This document shows positions 12,208 through 25,100 of a stretch of DNA of 64,000 bases, piece by piece (position 1 is the stretch's first letter; each line of letters opens with the position of its first letter). The stretch comes from Setophaga petechia (Eukaryota; Chordata; Aves; Passeriformes; Parulidae). Where the stretch lies: the NCBI GenBank assembly GCA_024362935.1, contig JANCRA010000001.1, positions 54,691,930 through 54,755,929 on the forward strand. Direction: 5' to 3'. The notes under the pieces are model-generated. The model had not been told where the DNA came from and did no database searches. It was given only the letters and a program-made list of their open reading frames with translations. Both the position numbers and the translations under genes were made by a program.

Positions 12208-15200
12208 CTGATAACTTAGATTTCCCAGAAGAACATCCTAACTACTCGGACATCAAATCAGGACACAGGAAAAAACTCAAACAAAACTATGGTCTAGTAG
12301 CATGAAAGCTGGCTTCAGTGGAAAATACACCAAATACACTCATGTTTTCATTGAGAAAATGACTCAAACTTCCTGTCAGAGGTCTACTCAAGAACTGGTT
12401 TGGTACACATCACTCTCCTGTCCTCATTCAAAAATACATACTGAAAGCTTCTGTTTATGTTATTTACTATAAAAATACTTGACGCTACTAATAACAATGT
12501 TTTTGGATAATTTTAATATTGGGTTGCTGAACCTGTTTACCAGCAGTAGTAAATCCTATGCCTACCAAAGAAAACAATCTTCACTGCAGGTTTGCAATAA
12601 AGGAAATAGAAAGAAACAGTAGGGAAATACTGACATGAAACACCAAGCAATTGCCAACTTGTTTCTCATGGGTGATCTTTCTGGAAATTGAATTTGGCCC
12701 TGACAGTTTCTTCTCTCATATATACTTGTTAATCTTTATTAATGTACCTCCAGTAACCTCAAGAGACAATGACTTCAAGAAAGCTAGAAAGATGGCCTTC
12801 TATTACATTATTTGCAAACAAATAATTTACATGTCCTACTGTGACTTAGGCACAGTTATTTTTTTTGTTGACAGGCACGTATTAGTTTAATTTGTGCCAT
12901 TTAAAGAAGTCAATGCAAACCTTCAAGAATCAGGCAAAAAAGATTAAACCTTTATTTCTGGGTTACAGTAGTGCTGACTTAATTACTGTTCTTAAAATAA
13001 CACTTGTCTGCTTATGAAATTATTTATAAAATTATAGTACTTCTTCTTTGAGATACTGGATATTTACAAGTAAATCCCTTAATTGGCTGCTGAAGCAAAA
13101 GTTCTGAAATTTAACCTTATAAGAAACAAAGTAATCCTATAGTTTGAGATTGAATAATAGTAAGAAACCTGCATTAGATGCTCCATTTTTTCAAAGCTTC
13201 AATGTAAATGTGTGGTTTAAAGAATTATATTTCAGCACCACCAGCCTCCAAATTTGTCCTTGTTATAGGTTTTTGTTATGCTCCCACTCATGGGTGAACT
13301 CTGTTTTCTCTTTTAACAGATGACTGCCCAGGGAAATGGCAAGGACAAATCTAGCTCCACTCTTCCCAGCAGATAAGGAAAAGGTAAACACCATTACACC
13401 ACCATAACGGGCATCCACTGCTAACCTGTAAATGAGATGAGAACCTAAGACAAACACTAAAAGCCAGATGGTCAAGCTGCAATATTTTAATAGTCAGATT
13501 TCAGGCTTTCTAAAATGTATGTGTCATCAAGGTCAGAGCAAGCACACACCTGCCTCACAGTGCCAGCATCCCAATAAATACTTTTGGAACTTGGCTCAAA
13601 AAATCCTGAAGAGTTCTGTAATTCAAAGCTATTAGGCATGAATAATACTGAGTGAATGTAATTGTTAGCACAGACCTTTTTTCCATACCAGCTGACCAAG
13701 ATTCATTAAGGTAAATTCATGCTGGCATAAAAAATAATCTAAAAATATCAAATACATAATATTCTTTGAAAAATTTGTAACACCCAACATTCCGGCTAAC
13801 ATGCAAGTGCACATAAATGAGTCAGACCCTGTTTTCTCCCTTAGGAGATATTTAACTTAATTGAAAACCGTAGCAGAAATGCCATGAGGATATGTCATTT
13901 TGCTCAATTTCAATATTAAGAAAGTGATATTTTAAATTAAGGAGCTGAGTTTTCAAATAATTTATCACATAGTGCCTTTATAAACACAAATTTGGAATAG
14001 GCCTTCTCACTGAGAACTCTAATCCATTGCAGTAAAGCACAGAACTGAAAATGTATCCCTGGTGCTCCATTATTTTCATCAAATTTGGAAAAAAGACACT
14101 GAAAGATTCAGATTTCCTCTGGTATAATCTCCTCTTTCTTAGTCACCTCTAAATAAATCTTAAATTAAAACACTACCAGGCAGAAATTACCACTGCCAAT
14201 TATTTATCAGGGCATGGATTGAACCATAAGTTTTAAGCAAGACAGATACCAATATAAGTTACCAATTCAGCAAAACTTCTATTTGAATAATATTAAAGAG
14301 AACTATGAATTTTAAATAATAGGAAATTTTTCGTGTGTCCTAAGTCTACACCTGAGTCTAAATTGAGTAATTACTGGGTCTTTTTGGCTACATTTCTATT
14401 TCTTTTAGTAGTTGCATCAGAATTTAGCCTCATTTTTACTGTGTTGGACCAAGAGTTTAATAAATAAAGCCTACCACTAGGCTTTGTCTGTGCTATCAGC
14501 TGCATCCAAATGGAGCCCTGCTCCAGGGCAGGATTTAGCACCTGTCTCTAACACCTTTGTGCCTCTGTACTTCTACAGTTCCCCAAAGGAATTTAGTGAT
14601 CTTAATGATATTAATGAAAGGGACTCCACTACATTGTAATAAAGGCTCTAGTAGAGCACTGGGGCCTCATGCAGACACACAGACAGCACAATGGGGCATA
14701 TAAAAGATGACCTTGTAATGAGAATTTGGGCCTCTTCCTCCTTAGCCAGAATGCTACACACAGCAATATTAGTGGGCAGCAACTTGCACATTTGGACCCA
14801 ATATGCACATCTTCCTTCTGGAAACTGTCACACATCCCTGGCTAAACAGCAAGAACTGTCATGGGCTCTTCCTACAAAGTGGTCAGATGGCTTTTGGATT
14901 ATTACATGAAAAATGGAAACCAGTCTATGTTTCTCCAAAAAGAGTGCTGGAATAAACTAAACCCTCTGGTACTGCTTCCTGCCTGTTTTCAGTCATTTCC
15001 TTCTCTCTCTCCCTCAGTCATTCACCCTTGACATTCTTTCCTTCCCTTCCAGGTGCCATAAGAAGTTGTGTTTTTTCCCCTAGTTTTCCCTGAAAATGAC
15101 TGTTGCTTTCACCAAAACTGAAGAATGAAACTGCCAGACCAACCTGTTTCTTCAGAGCTGGAAATCTTGTTTAATAATCTTTGGAAAATAAGGCAAAGCA

Positions 15201-16230
15201 CTGAATGATGAAAATCAGCTGGTTGGTTATTTCCATTCCACTGCTAGACTAGAGTTTGGGCTAGTACCCCACCAGTTTGTACATTTCTCCCCATTTAGAA
15301 GTGAGGCAGAGCATGGTCCAGCAGAAAACATTGCGGACATTTGTTGCTCAGACTAAATGACATTTAGTATTAATAGTTATCTTCTTCCATACTTAACACT
15401 TCTCTTCCCTCCACAGAGACTACTGCAAAATGAATTATTCAGCCTCCTTATCCACAAACTTAAGATTCACATCTTCCACCATTTCTTGTGGTTTGATGTG
15501 CTGTGGGGTTTTTCCTGGTTTTTTCATGTTAAAAATGTCTCTTGAATACTTACTGCCTGCAAAGGCAAAAATCATATGCTAGCTTACAAAAAGGTTATTG
15601 ACTGCACTGTGAATATTATAAGCTTACCTTAAAATAAGTGTGAGAACTCTAAAAATGGCAGTAGAGGACCCATTGCATAATTTAGACATAACTCCGAGTA
15701 TAGCACCATGGCCAAGTTTGTAAAATGTTCTATTCAGAAGAGCCATGTGAACTTTCATAGTGTAAGACGCTGTTTTTAGCACATAATTATTATTAAATAC
15801 ACAACCTTTGAAAATAAAGTTTTGATCAAAATGAATGTCTTGCTGGCTCTCAAGTCATCTAGCTGACTGAAAAATGGTATCTTTTAAGGGCTACATTAGT
15901 TATGTGGAAGCTTAGCTAAGAGACTGCAACTAATTTCTACCCTGCTTTAATAAAGTTTCAACAAAAGAAGTGCTTAGTTCCCACACTGTTTCTACAGCGA
16001 ATATAGTCCAAACATTTCCCTCCCTGAGCCCTGTCTTTTTTAGCAAACACACAGCAGTGGCTACAAAGCATAAATCAAAGTGTAAGTTCTCTTCTGGGTT
16101 TGCCTGCTTGATGTGTTCATTGCTAGACCAACCACTTTTTATCCTTCCTCCTCTCGTTTAGGGTTTTGCCTACCTACCTTGACAAGATATTAACACAGAA
16201 GTTCTTTTACCCCATCCATTAAAACAGTAG
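12208..16230. other. Unique AT-rich non-coding sequence
   Basis: No gene or repeat recognised. A pyrimidine-rich stretch at 14995-15052 contains two acceptor-like sites (AG at 15016-15017 and 15051-15052). The sequence after each has stops close by in every frame, so no exon is called. Open frames are 79 codons or shorter. Confidence 0.55.
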
Positions 16231-16248
16231 TCCTCGTTGGTCTAGTGG
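16231..16248 (+). other. tRNA 5'-end-like fragment (weak)
   Basis: The 18 bases TCCTCGTTGGTCTAGTGG resemble the 5' end and A-box of vertebrate tRNA-Asp (16 of 18 by memory), with features of tRNA-Glu. No anticodon stem, no GGTTCGANTCC B-box at the proper distance and no 3' acceptor strand follow, so this is not a functional tRNA. It could be a remnant of a tRNA-derived sequence or coincidence. Confidence 0.2.
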
Positions 16249-19118
16249 AGCTTGCAAAACCACTTTCATCTCTGCATAGGCTCCTAAGAACAGTTAGTAT
16301 TCCTCAAATTAATCTCTTTGTATTATTAAGCCCATTTGATTGATTGCCCAGTGTTGATACTCAGTATTTTATGGTATATTGTGTGGCCTGTCACAAAATC
16401 TGTTACTTGTCAACAAGTAGGCCACCAGCAGCAGCATGCCAAATGTTGTGGAATGACAAACATAATTACACATGGTGTTCTGAAATGCATCTTGCAGTTC
16501 CAATGTGGAGCAGGATTACCCATTTATTCAGTACTCTGAGAAAAGCACAGTGACAGAAAGGCAGGGAAGGAATCTGGGAAGATCTTCAACTCAGAATGTC
16601 AAAGGGAAGCCCATTACAGTTTATATATAATACTTACAATCACACTAAGATAGGCCAAGAACCAGCTGGCACCCATGTGGTAAGGCATTTAATATTAAAG
16701 CATGCACAGCTACCCATTACCACACCAACATGCTGAGATTCTGCAGAGGGAACAGCAGAGAGCAAGGGGAAAGGAGAAGGGTGTAGGAACAGTGGATGGA
16801 AAGCACATTGCTTTCAGCTAGTAGAAAGATGAAGCACATTAAAGAAACAAATTGTGTGGGCAGACAAAGACATGATGAAAGAGAAGGAATATCAAAAGCA
16901 CAAAAGGAGGAGCAATAAGAGGTCATAAAACCAACTGAGTCAGATGCAGAGGTTCAAGCTATTGGGGAAGCCCAGAGGAGCGACTGGAATGTGCTTAATA
17001 TATTCCATGTGAATATACGTCTGCCAGCTCCCTTTCACCATCCTCTGTTTCCCACAGCCCACCACACTTCTCCTGTGGAAGAACCTGCTTTGAAAGGCCT
17101 CAGATGGAGGACTTCCCACACACCCTATGTGGCTCTTCCAACATACCCTATGCATAACTCACTTCACATATCTAGGGCCTCTTCACAGAATCTGGGATGA
17201 AGAAATAAAAATACTCAAAAAGAGGGAAAGTTGAACATATGTTTCAGTGAAGTCCAATAACTCCTGTAAACAAGTACTGTGTGTACTATTTCAAAACTAT
17301 TGTCCTATGAAAACCCTTAAATTAGAAATATCTGGAACGCAACAGTAATGGGATCTGTTCCCTCTGGCCTGTATAATCCTTCCTAGCTTACACCACCCAC
17401 TCAATTTAATGTTGCTCTGTCATAAAATTGGCAAAAGTAGATGCAGAGGTCAAGATAATATATTGCTAGAAGATTGTTTGAATCACATTTCTTATTCAAG
17501 CGTCTAATTTCCTAATAAATATCCTAGTGATCTGTGGTTTTGACTCTTGCATGTGGTTCTATGAATACTAAAAAGAAATTGTCAAGTGCACAGTGAAGAC
17601 TGGGTGGGCAACAATGAGTGATAATAGATCTAATGGCAATCAGGAACTAGCTGGAACACTCTCTTCATTCCTGGGTTTTCCTCATATTTGAGGTTTTAGA
17701 AGTGTAGATGCTTTCAGTATCTACATTGCTCTGGGTTGTTGTAGGGGTCCATTAAAAAGCTTTTGGGTTTTTCTGATGACCACCAACCACTGCTGTTCTG
17801 TGTTTTGCTGGATGAGAGATGTGGTCTCAAAAGGGGAAGCATACAGTGCTCAAATCCAGTACCTGAATTTCAATCCTTCTAGGTAACATTAACCTCTTTT
17901 TTACTCTCTTTGAGTTGTTTCTTCGGATCTAACTTAGTTTTCACAACTCCTGTTGTGAAGGCTTGGTGGCAGTTGGTACTACCTTATTTGAATGAAAGGA
18001 GCCCTGGATAAGGTTGGATAATTTGGATAATCACAATGAAGAAACAACCTGTCATGATACACCATGGCTTTTCAACTTCATGACATGGGACAGCATCCAG
18101 ACAGTACAGAGTCAACATTTAATATTGGTATAATTAGAGAGGAAAAGGAAGAGAACACCATAGTGTTGCTTGAAAGTCAAAAAAACCCAATCAATCTCCT
18201 GATAATGGATAATTTAACCCCTTTCCAACTAAACTTATGAAAAATCACTGTGATCTATCTCATGGGGTTTTTTCCCCACACAGGAACAGCACAATATATG
18301 ACACATTATTTCTGGTAAACAATCCCTTAGTGACATGTTATTTCACTTCCATTGCTCTTTCAATCACAGCTAGCATGCCTTCCTTCTAAAATGTTGTTTT
18401 TTGACCAGACCCCCCCGCCTTCAAAATTATGTGGAAAAAAAATCAGAGTTCTTGTTGAAAGCAGTCAGTACTGTAGATTGAGTGCTAAAGATTGTATTCA
18501 GTCATGGCATGAAATAATTGTTTTAGATTGCTGAGGCATAGATCTAGACATCTCCCTTTTTTCCCAGTAGTTTGATACAGAGCTGAAGACTGCAAAATTC
18601 TTTCATCAAAACTCAATAAACACATAAATTCAATTACACAAGTAGACTTAAAGCAGAAGATTGGAGGAAATCAGCATGTTCTTAAGAAAAAGCAAGGAAG
18701 ACTGTAATGTGAATATTTTTCGTGTTATGTCACATGTCTTGCCTCACAACCCTACTGAAATTAGTTGCAATGAACTGCACAAACATCTAAAGAAAAGCAG
18801 GGCCTGGTCCCTTTAATCACATCCACTTCTGAAAACTGATGGGCTTCACAAATGTGACCATGAACTTAAAATAGATTACTGTGCCTGCCATGCTCCCTGC
18901 AATTGCTGCAACCAAGGACAGCAGTCTGTGCAAGGACAGATGCAGCACTTTGAAGGGAGCATCCTGGCAGGCCTCCAGCTACAGCTGCCTTTCCCTCTCC
19001 ACTGAAAATCTCCCCACCTCATGGTATCTCTTGGTTATGTTCTTTTTTGGCAACCTAGACCCACATATTTGTTGTAAAACTGCTGTCATGTTACTGATTT
19101 TAAATTGCTGTGTCAGCT
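16249..19118. other. Unique AT-rich non-coding sequence
   Basis: No gene, RNA gene or repeat family recognised. All open frames are about 71 codons or shorter. Confidence 0.6.
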
Positions 19119-19159
19119 TTGTGAGATTATTTGCAGCTCCACAGCAAATAATCTCACAA
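19119..19159. repeat. Perfect 16-bp hairpin
   Basis: TTGTGAGATTATTTGC at 19119-19134 is exactly complementary to 19144-19159, with a 9-nt loop at 19135-19143. Transcribed, it would fold into a tight stem-loop, but it is shorter than a normal pre-miRNA. It may be a small inverted duplication. Confidence 0.8.
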
Positions 19160-21147
19160 CCTAAGTACAAGAGAGATGTGAGATATGTTGTCCCAGAGCC
19201 TGAAGACTTGTAAGCACGAGACAAATAAAAATAGACTTTCTTATGACAGTATTTTTCTTTGCAAAATTACATTATACTGCAGTTCTGCAGAGACAACAGT
19301 GACAGTGGCTCCATTTCAGTCATCCCTAAAATTGGGGTATAAGGGTAAGCCTTGTGTACAAGCTGTACACTTTAAACAGTTGTATTAAAACAGGCTGTTT
19401 CACAGTATAAATACCTCAAAACCAGACTACATCTAAACTATCCAAATTCCAAATCTAAATACATCAGCATTGCCTTGGAAGCATGTTCTCTTAAGGAAGC
19501 AAACATAGGCTTGACTTTAGTGGCACCAGTGGAGCTACTCACACCCCCAAGTTGGTGCCTCACTAAATGGCCTTGGCCAGTGCTGAAGAGAAAACCTTTT
19601 TCTACAGGAAATATTAAAGCAGAAGTTAGTAGTAACTTTAATTCTGAACTTTGATCTCTTTGGTTGAAATCCACTGTTGAAATCCATGTAGTCCAGTGCC
19701 TGATGTATGAAATTCTAGAAATAAAAGTATTATGGTATTTGCAAGTCATGTGCTTCTCTCCTGTTTCATTCACCAATGCATGCATCTCTGTTTTATATTT
19801 GATTTGAAATACCTCAGGTAAAGAATATGTCTAGCAGTTTGAAAAAAATTAGCATCCTACATGTAGAAGCAGAAGCCCATGCTATTATTCTTTAAATAAT
19901 AATTTGAAATTTTATTACTTTTCTAAGTGTTCAGTGATACAAAACACACAGTTCTTAGTGTGAATTTTGCTAAACTCAGGAACTTAAAAAATAAACTAAC
20001 TGAGAAGTATTTCAAAATTTAGTTAAAAAGAAATCATTACTGATGAAACAGTAAGGTCTACATTCTATAAAAAAGGCAAAACTTCCATTAAATTCAGTAG
20101 TGGTGTAAAAGTCAAACAATTGGGCTTTACTGATACCTTAAAAACAGATGTTTTTAAGTATAGTTTCCTAGAGAAATACCATAGGGTAGTGAAATCAGAA
20201 ACTTCTGATTTCTGAGAGTATTTCTGCTTTATCTCTCAATTGGCCTGGATATAGAATTGCATCAATGCTACACCTCTGTTCTGTAAATATTTTGGAACCT
20301 CTTTTATAAACAATTGTTTTATAGCAACAGAATGTTACCTTAGAGCTGACAATTAGTAAAGCCCATTAGAGTGTCTCACACCATGCCTGTCATATCCTAC
20401 TGTCCTTTTTTCCCCTAAAACAATTACTTTTTATATGCTCAATGTATGTTTAAATGGCTTTTTGGAGCATGGCCCAAAAATTAATAAACCTGAACTCCAT
20501 CCAGGCAAAACCCCAGAACCAGAATCCTTCAAGTTGCTCCCTGTTTCTCCTTCATGGGAGGCAAGGTGCTGCTCTTTTTTCTGCTCAGATTTGCTTCATA
20601 AAGAAAAATATGGGCATTGAAACACTTTTTTCTCACATGCTCCTGTTATTTGGAGAAAGTCAGCAAAGGGTAAGAGATGCTGGAACAGCAGATATGGCCC
20701 TTGTAAATTGAACCCAGAATATTACTTTCTTATTTGAAACCCAGTAGTGTATTGCTTGCTTTTTTCTTTAATTCAATATGTATGAGCATTTGAGTGAAAG
20801 TATTCCCCATTATAAAATAAATTTGCATAATCCAGAGACATGACATAATCTCCATGATGGCTATAGAATGGCATTCTGCTTTTCTCTTTCATATTTACAC
20901 TCAGTAGTGGAACCACAGGCAAAAAGGCAATCACTGTATTCAGTAGCCAGGATTTTGGCAGGACTGTATAATTTTGTTCTGTATCTCTCTTCTGAGATGG
21001 AAAAACAGGAATAAAATGAGAAAAAAATGTAAGACTAGTATGATGTCCATGACTTCCTACAGGATGAAAAGTCAGTGCAAAGGCTAGGAAAGGTACGTGG
21101 CCACATGGGCAAAGACTGCAGATCCAAGAATATCAAGATGAAAATTT
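19160..21147. other. Unique AT-rich non-coding sequence
   Basis: Nothing is recognised apart from a 10-bp hairpin at 20191-20212. A minus-strand frame at 19438-19785 (115 codons) has no family resemblance and is regarded as chance. Confidence 0.55.
20191..20212. repeat. Short perfect inverted repeat (10-bp arms)
   Basis: GAAATCAGAA (20191-20200) and TTCTGATTTC (20203-20212) are exact reverse complements with a 2-nt spacer. No known role. Confidence 0.6.
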
Positions 21148-21163
21148 AAAAAAAAAAAAAAAA
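21148..21163. repeat. A16 homopolymer
   Basis: A run of 16 A. No processed-gene sequence or target duplication is apparent around it. Confidence 0.9.
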
Positions 21164-22119
21164 GAACTCTTATTTTCCTATCAAAAGAGAAACAAATGTT
21201 GTTTGGACAAAGATTCATTCTCCAATTAAGTCAGGTGATGCAAAATTAAATATTAAACCTGATTCTGCAAAATTGTTAACTTTGCCTGTACAAATTATTC
21301 ATCAACATTTCCTAAATATGTGATTAACTGAATATATGACTAGAATTAAACCTCACACATATTAATGGGGGACACCATAAATCTCAGCAAAGAGTAATTA
21401 ATTAAATTTACAACATATCAATATGCAGAAATAAAAACAAAAATCCCATTACTGATTATGTCACAGATGGAAAATTTTGCCCAGCAATGACACCTTAATT
21501 AGTACCACTGTCAGCTGCAAAAGGTCATCTATTTTCATCTGCAATAGCAGCATTGTACAAATTATGGTTGGCAGACTGGTATCTCCTTAATCAAAATAAA
21601 ACATAAAGTGATCCTTAGTGGACCAACTGCAGCTGTCCAATCATAATAAACAAAATTCCTTAGTTGATTTCTTTTTCTCGATCTGTGTTTTCTTCACCTT
21701 TTCAAGAAATTAAATAGATATAACAGAGATGAAGGAAAAGACATTTTAGGCTGATTTGTGTATGTGTTGGATTATCTCAGATACACAGCTAAATCTGGGT
21801 GTTAGCCTGAAAACTGTGCAGTGTCAATTTCAAAATAAATAATGGTAATGGTATTTTCAGGATCAGCTATTTTTTTTCTTTCATGTTCATTGCCAAAGCA
21901 TTTAGAGGACCCTGCTGCACTTGTAAGGTAGTGAAAAGATTTACCTCTACACATCTGTTATTTCTAGAGAACCTACTGCATGTTGCTTGAGAGCACTGAA
22001 TGCAAAAATTAACATAATTAACCTTGATGCTGCTAGGATGTGAAAAAGAGCATTAAGCAAGGCGCTTAAAATAATGGCATTACTTACTAAATACTGAGTC
22101 TGATATGTTTAATTAAGTA

Positions 22120-22143
22120 ATTTGCCCTGTAGAAAGGGCAAAT
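22120..22143. repeat. Short perfect inverted repeat (9-bp arms)
   Basis: ATTTGCCCT (22120-22128) pairs exactly with AGGGCAAAT (22135-22143) around a 6-nt spacer, directly after a TTTAATTAAG homeodomain-like site. Confidence 0.6.
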
Positions 22144-25100
22144 AAAGCATGTGTTTTTTCCAATCCAAATTTGCTTGCACTAAAACACAAAACCCTTAGT
22201 AACACAGTAGCAGTTTACTGAGATATCAGACTCAGACAGTATTTACTAAATAGCACATATACATTTAGTACCAAGTATACAACAAAACACAAAAAATCCT
22301 GCCTCTAAGGTGTGAGGTCTGGTCTACTGTAATCCAGTAAGTGGTAATAACAAGCCTTTGACAGCCATCACAAATGTGTTATTTCAATATGAACTGCATT
22401 TATCTCACCAAACTCTAGTAACTGCATCTGGTCTAAATGCACAAGCAAAGCTCCATTTCTAGCAGATTCAGAGAGACAGGCACTTGCACACTATGATTTA
22501 TCCTACCTCAGTTTGAGAACCTAGATAAGACTATGATCAAACTTAAAACACAGGCAAAATTTTGATTCAACCTGACCCCAACTTAAGCAGAATTAAATCA
22601 GTATAATTGAGAACAGAAAGAATGCCTATGGAATATTTGCTGGGTTTAAGAGTTTTGCATTTTTCCTGTACCTTCTTTCCAGACACAGTCTCCAGCCACA
22701 GTTTGTCACTTGAGAGTTGTTCCATAAACGTTTGGTTATTATTCACAGCTAAGAAGTAATGATTAAATTAATGTCATAGCAGATCTCCTTTTAAAACTCT
22801 CAGGCAGAGAGAAGTTTTATTGCAGGTCTCACTTTAATCCTCCTTCTCAGAAGCTGCTGGCTTTTAAGCATTTTGATCTTTTCCTCAGCACGAGCTTCCC
22901 AGTAGTCCTGTGTCTACCATCCTTAATTGGTCAGTCTCAAATATTCTTAAAGTCCTTTCCTGAAGCCTCCAATACAGATCAGTAAAATGCCCCTTTGAGT
23001 AGCAATGCTGAGCAGCCATTCCTCAACCAAACAGTGAGTCAGACAAATATTCATTCCACAGTGATTCCTAGCAACCAGCAGGCCCTTTACAGAATTTTTG
23101 GTAGATAAATACCAACAACAAGCTTCATTTTCCACAACCTATATAAAAAATATGAGTAACTCATCATTTTACCTAACAGTTTTCTCACCTTGCTTTCTAA
23201 CATACTTTGGTTTAATTCCAGATACTCTGCAATGTATTGGTCCAGGAGCTGCATGTCAATAACAAAGTTTGCTAAAGATCAGCCAGAACTCAGAAAAAAA
23301 GGATGATACATTAAAATGAACCTGAAGTAATGATGCAGCAGACCTAAATTCCAATCCTAGCTTCACACCTGATTTGCTAGATGGTCCTTGTTCCTTGGCT
23401 CCCTCTTTCACAACTTGTTTGGAGCTCTGTACCATGCCTTAAACAAAGAACACCAGTTTAACTGGCTTTGCAGCTTTTCTACTGTGCCCAAGACTGCATC
23501 CCAAGTCACAGGGTGTAAACAGGCCATAAAAATGAGTGGTACAAGCTACAAAGTGAGGCAGCAGTCACTGGAAGAGATTGATACTGTCACAATTCATCTA
23601 TTGCCTTAAGGCAAGGAAATTTCCCAAAGGGAAGCTGCTAGAGGAAGAACCATCAAGGTGAGGTAATTCCATAGGACTGATTAAGCCAGTGGAAAGAGTG
23701 CTGCACTCAATGTATTTCTCCATATATTCATCAAATTCCACAAACACAGACTTTGCAGGGTTAGGTAATGTCTGTTCAAGCCAATGATTCTCAGTCATTT
23801 CAGATGTGCAACATACTTCAAATAAGCTTAAAATGCTAAAGCATCGTTATGCTAATTTAATGGTCTTCTATCAGAAAGAATCTTATGTAAAAGCAAATCA
23901 GTCTTCTCTAGTTTTCATAAAGACTGTAGAAAAAGCTAAAAAACCACACATGAAGTTAATGGCTTTATGTCTGGTGATCTTCATCTAAAAGGCTCCTTTC
24001 ATAGTAGTGACTCAAAAAGTGGACCCAAAAAAATTCACAATTTCTTCTGCATGAAGATCTCCCAGAAGCTTCTGCTACTTGTTTTGCAGCATTTTAGTAA
24101 CTTATTTTCTTGATTATTTTTTCCAATTAAAATCTGTATTGACACTAGAAGTGTGAAGATAAACATTTTAACCTGTGTTCATAGACAACACTCTTTATTA
24201 TTATTTAATTTTTCTCTTAAATACACTCCTTAAAAGAAGATTTAATTAAACAAAGTTTGAAGATAGATAATTATCTGTTGATGAAAGTACATGAAGAAAG
24301 ACAAAAGATTTTATATTTCAATTGCTGTTGTCCTCATGAAGGAGAAAATATTGGTGATACAATCCCTTAGGTGGTTTTAGAAAGGCTGAATCTTAGGAGG
24401 CTTTTTACAGTATTGTTCAATTCCATAGTGATAAAATAAGCGCTTTTAAAAATATGAGAGAAGTTTTAGGGGGGAAAAAAAGATAAATTCAACAATTATC
24501 TCTACATCCTGCTCCTGTAAATGTTTGATCTACAAACATTTTCTTTATACCAACCACAATAAGAGTATTTGGGAGAGAACTTCATTGGCCTCAAAGAAGC
24601 TGATGTCAGGGTGGAGGTGATGCTAGATGTTTGGGAGGGAAAAACAAGATTCCATTGCACTTGAGCATGACCTAGTGGCTGGTTCATTGAGTGGCATTTA
24701 TGGCAGCAACAGAAAAGACTGTTACTTGTCTGCTCAGGGCAGTTAATGTGTGTGCAGCAGCTCATTGAGGATTGGATAAAGGGAAAAAAGAGTGGCCAGG
24801 AATGAGGTATGTAGATGAAAGACCCACAGTCCCACACAAACTGGCCAGTTGGGACTCATGTGCCTGGTACTTGGACCAACCAAATGCACTCTGTTTTGTG
24901 ACTAAACAAAATGCTCAAGCAGATTTGCACGGAGGATCAAAATCTGTAAACTTTCTCATTCTTTCCAAAGTATTTAGTATAAAGCCTATCTAAACTATAT
25001 AAAGGCCTAATGGGCTAAAAAAATAGACTTAGTAGCTCACAGTTAGTATCACCATTAAACCAGAGGTTGGCATATTTATTATTTAAATGGGGATTCCAGT

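Noticed and set aside
14995..15052. Polypyrimidine tract followed by AG, like a splice acceptor
   Set aside because: Every frame after each AG soon hits a stop and no donor follows at exon distance.
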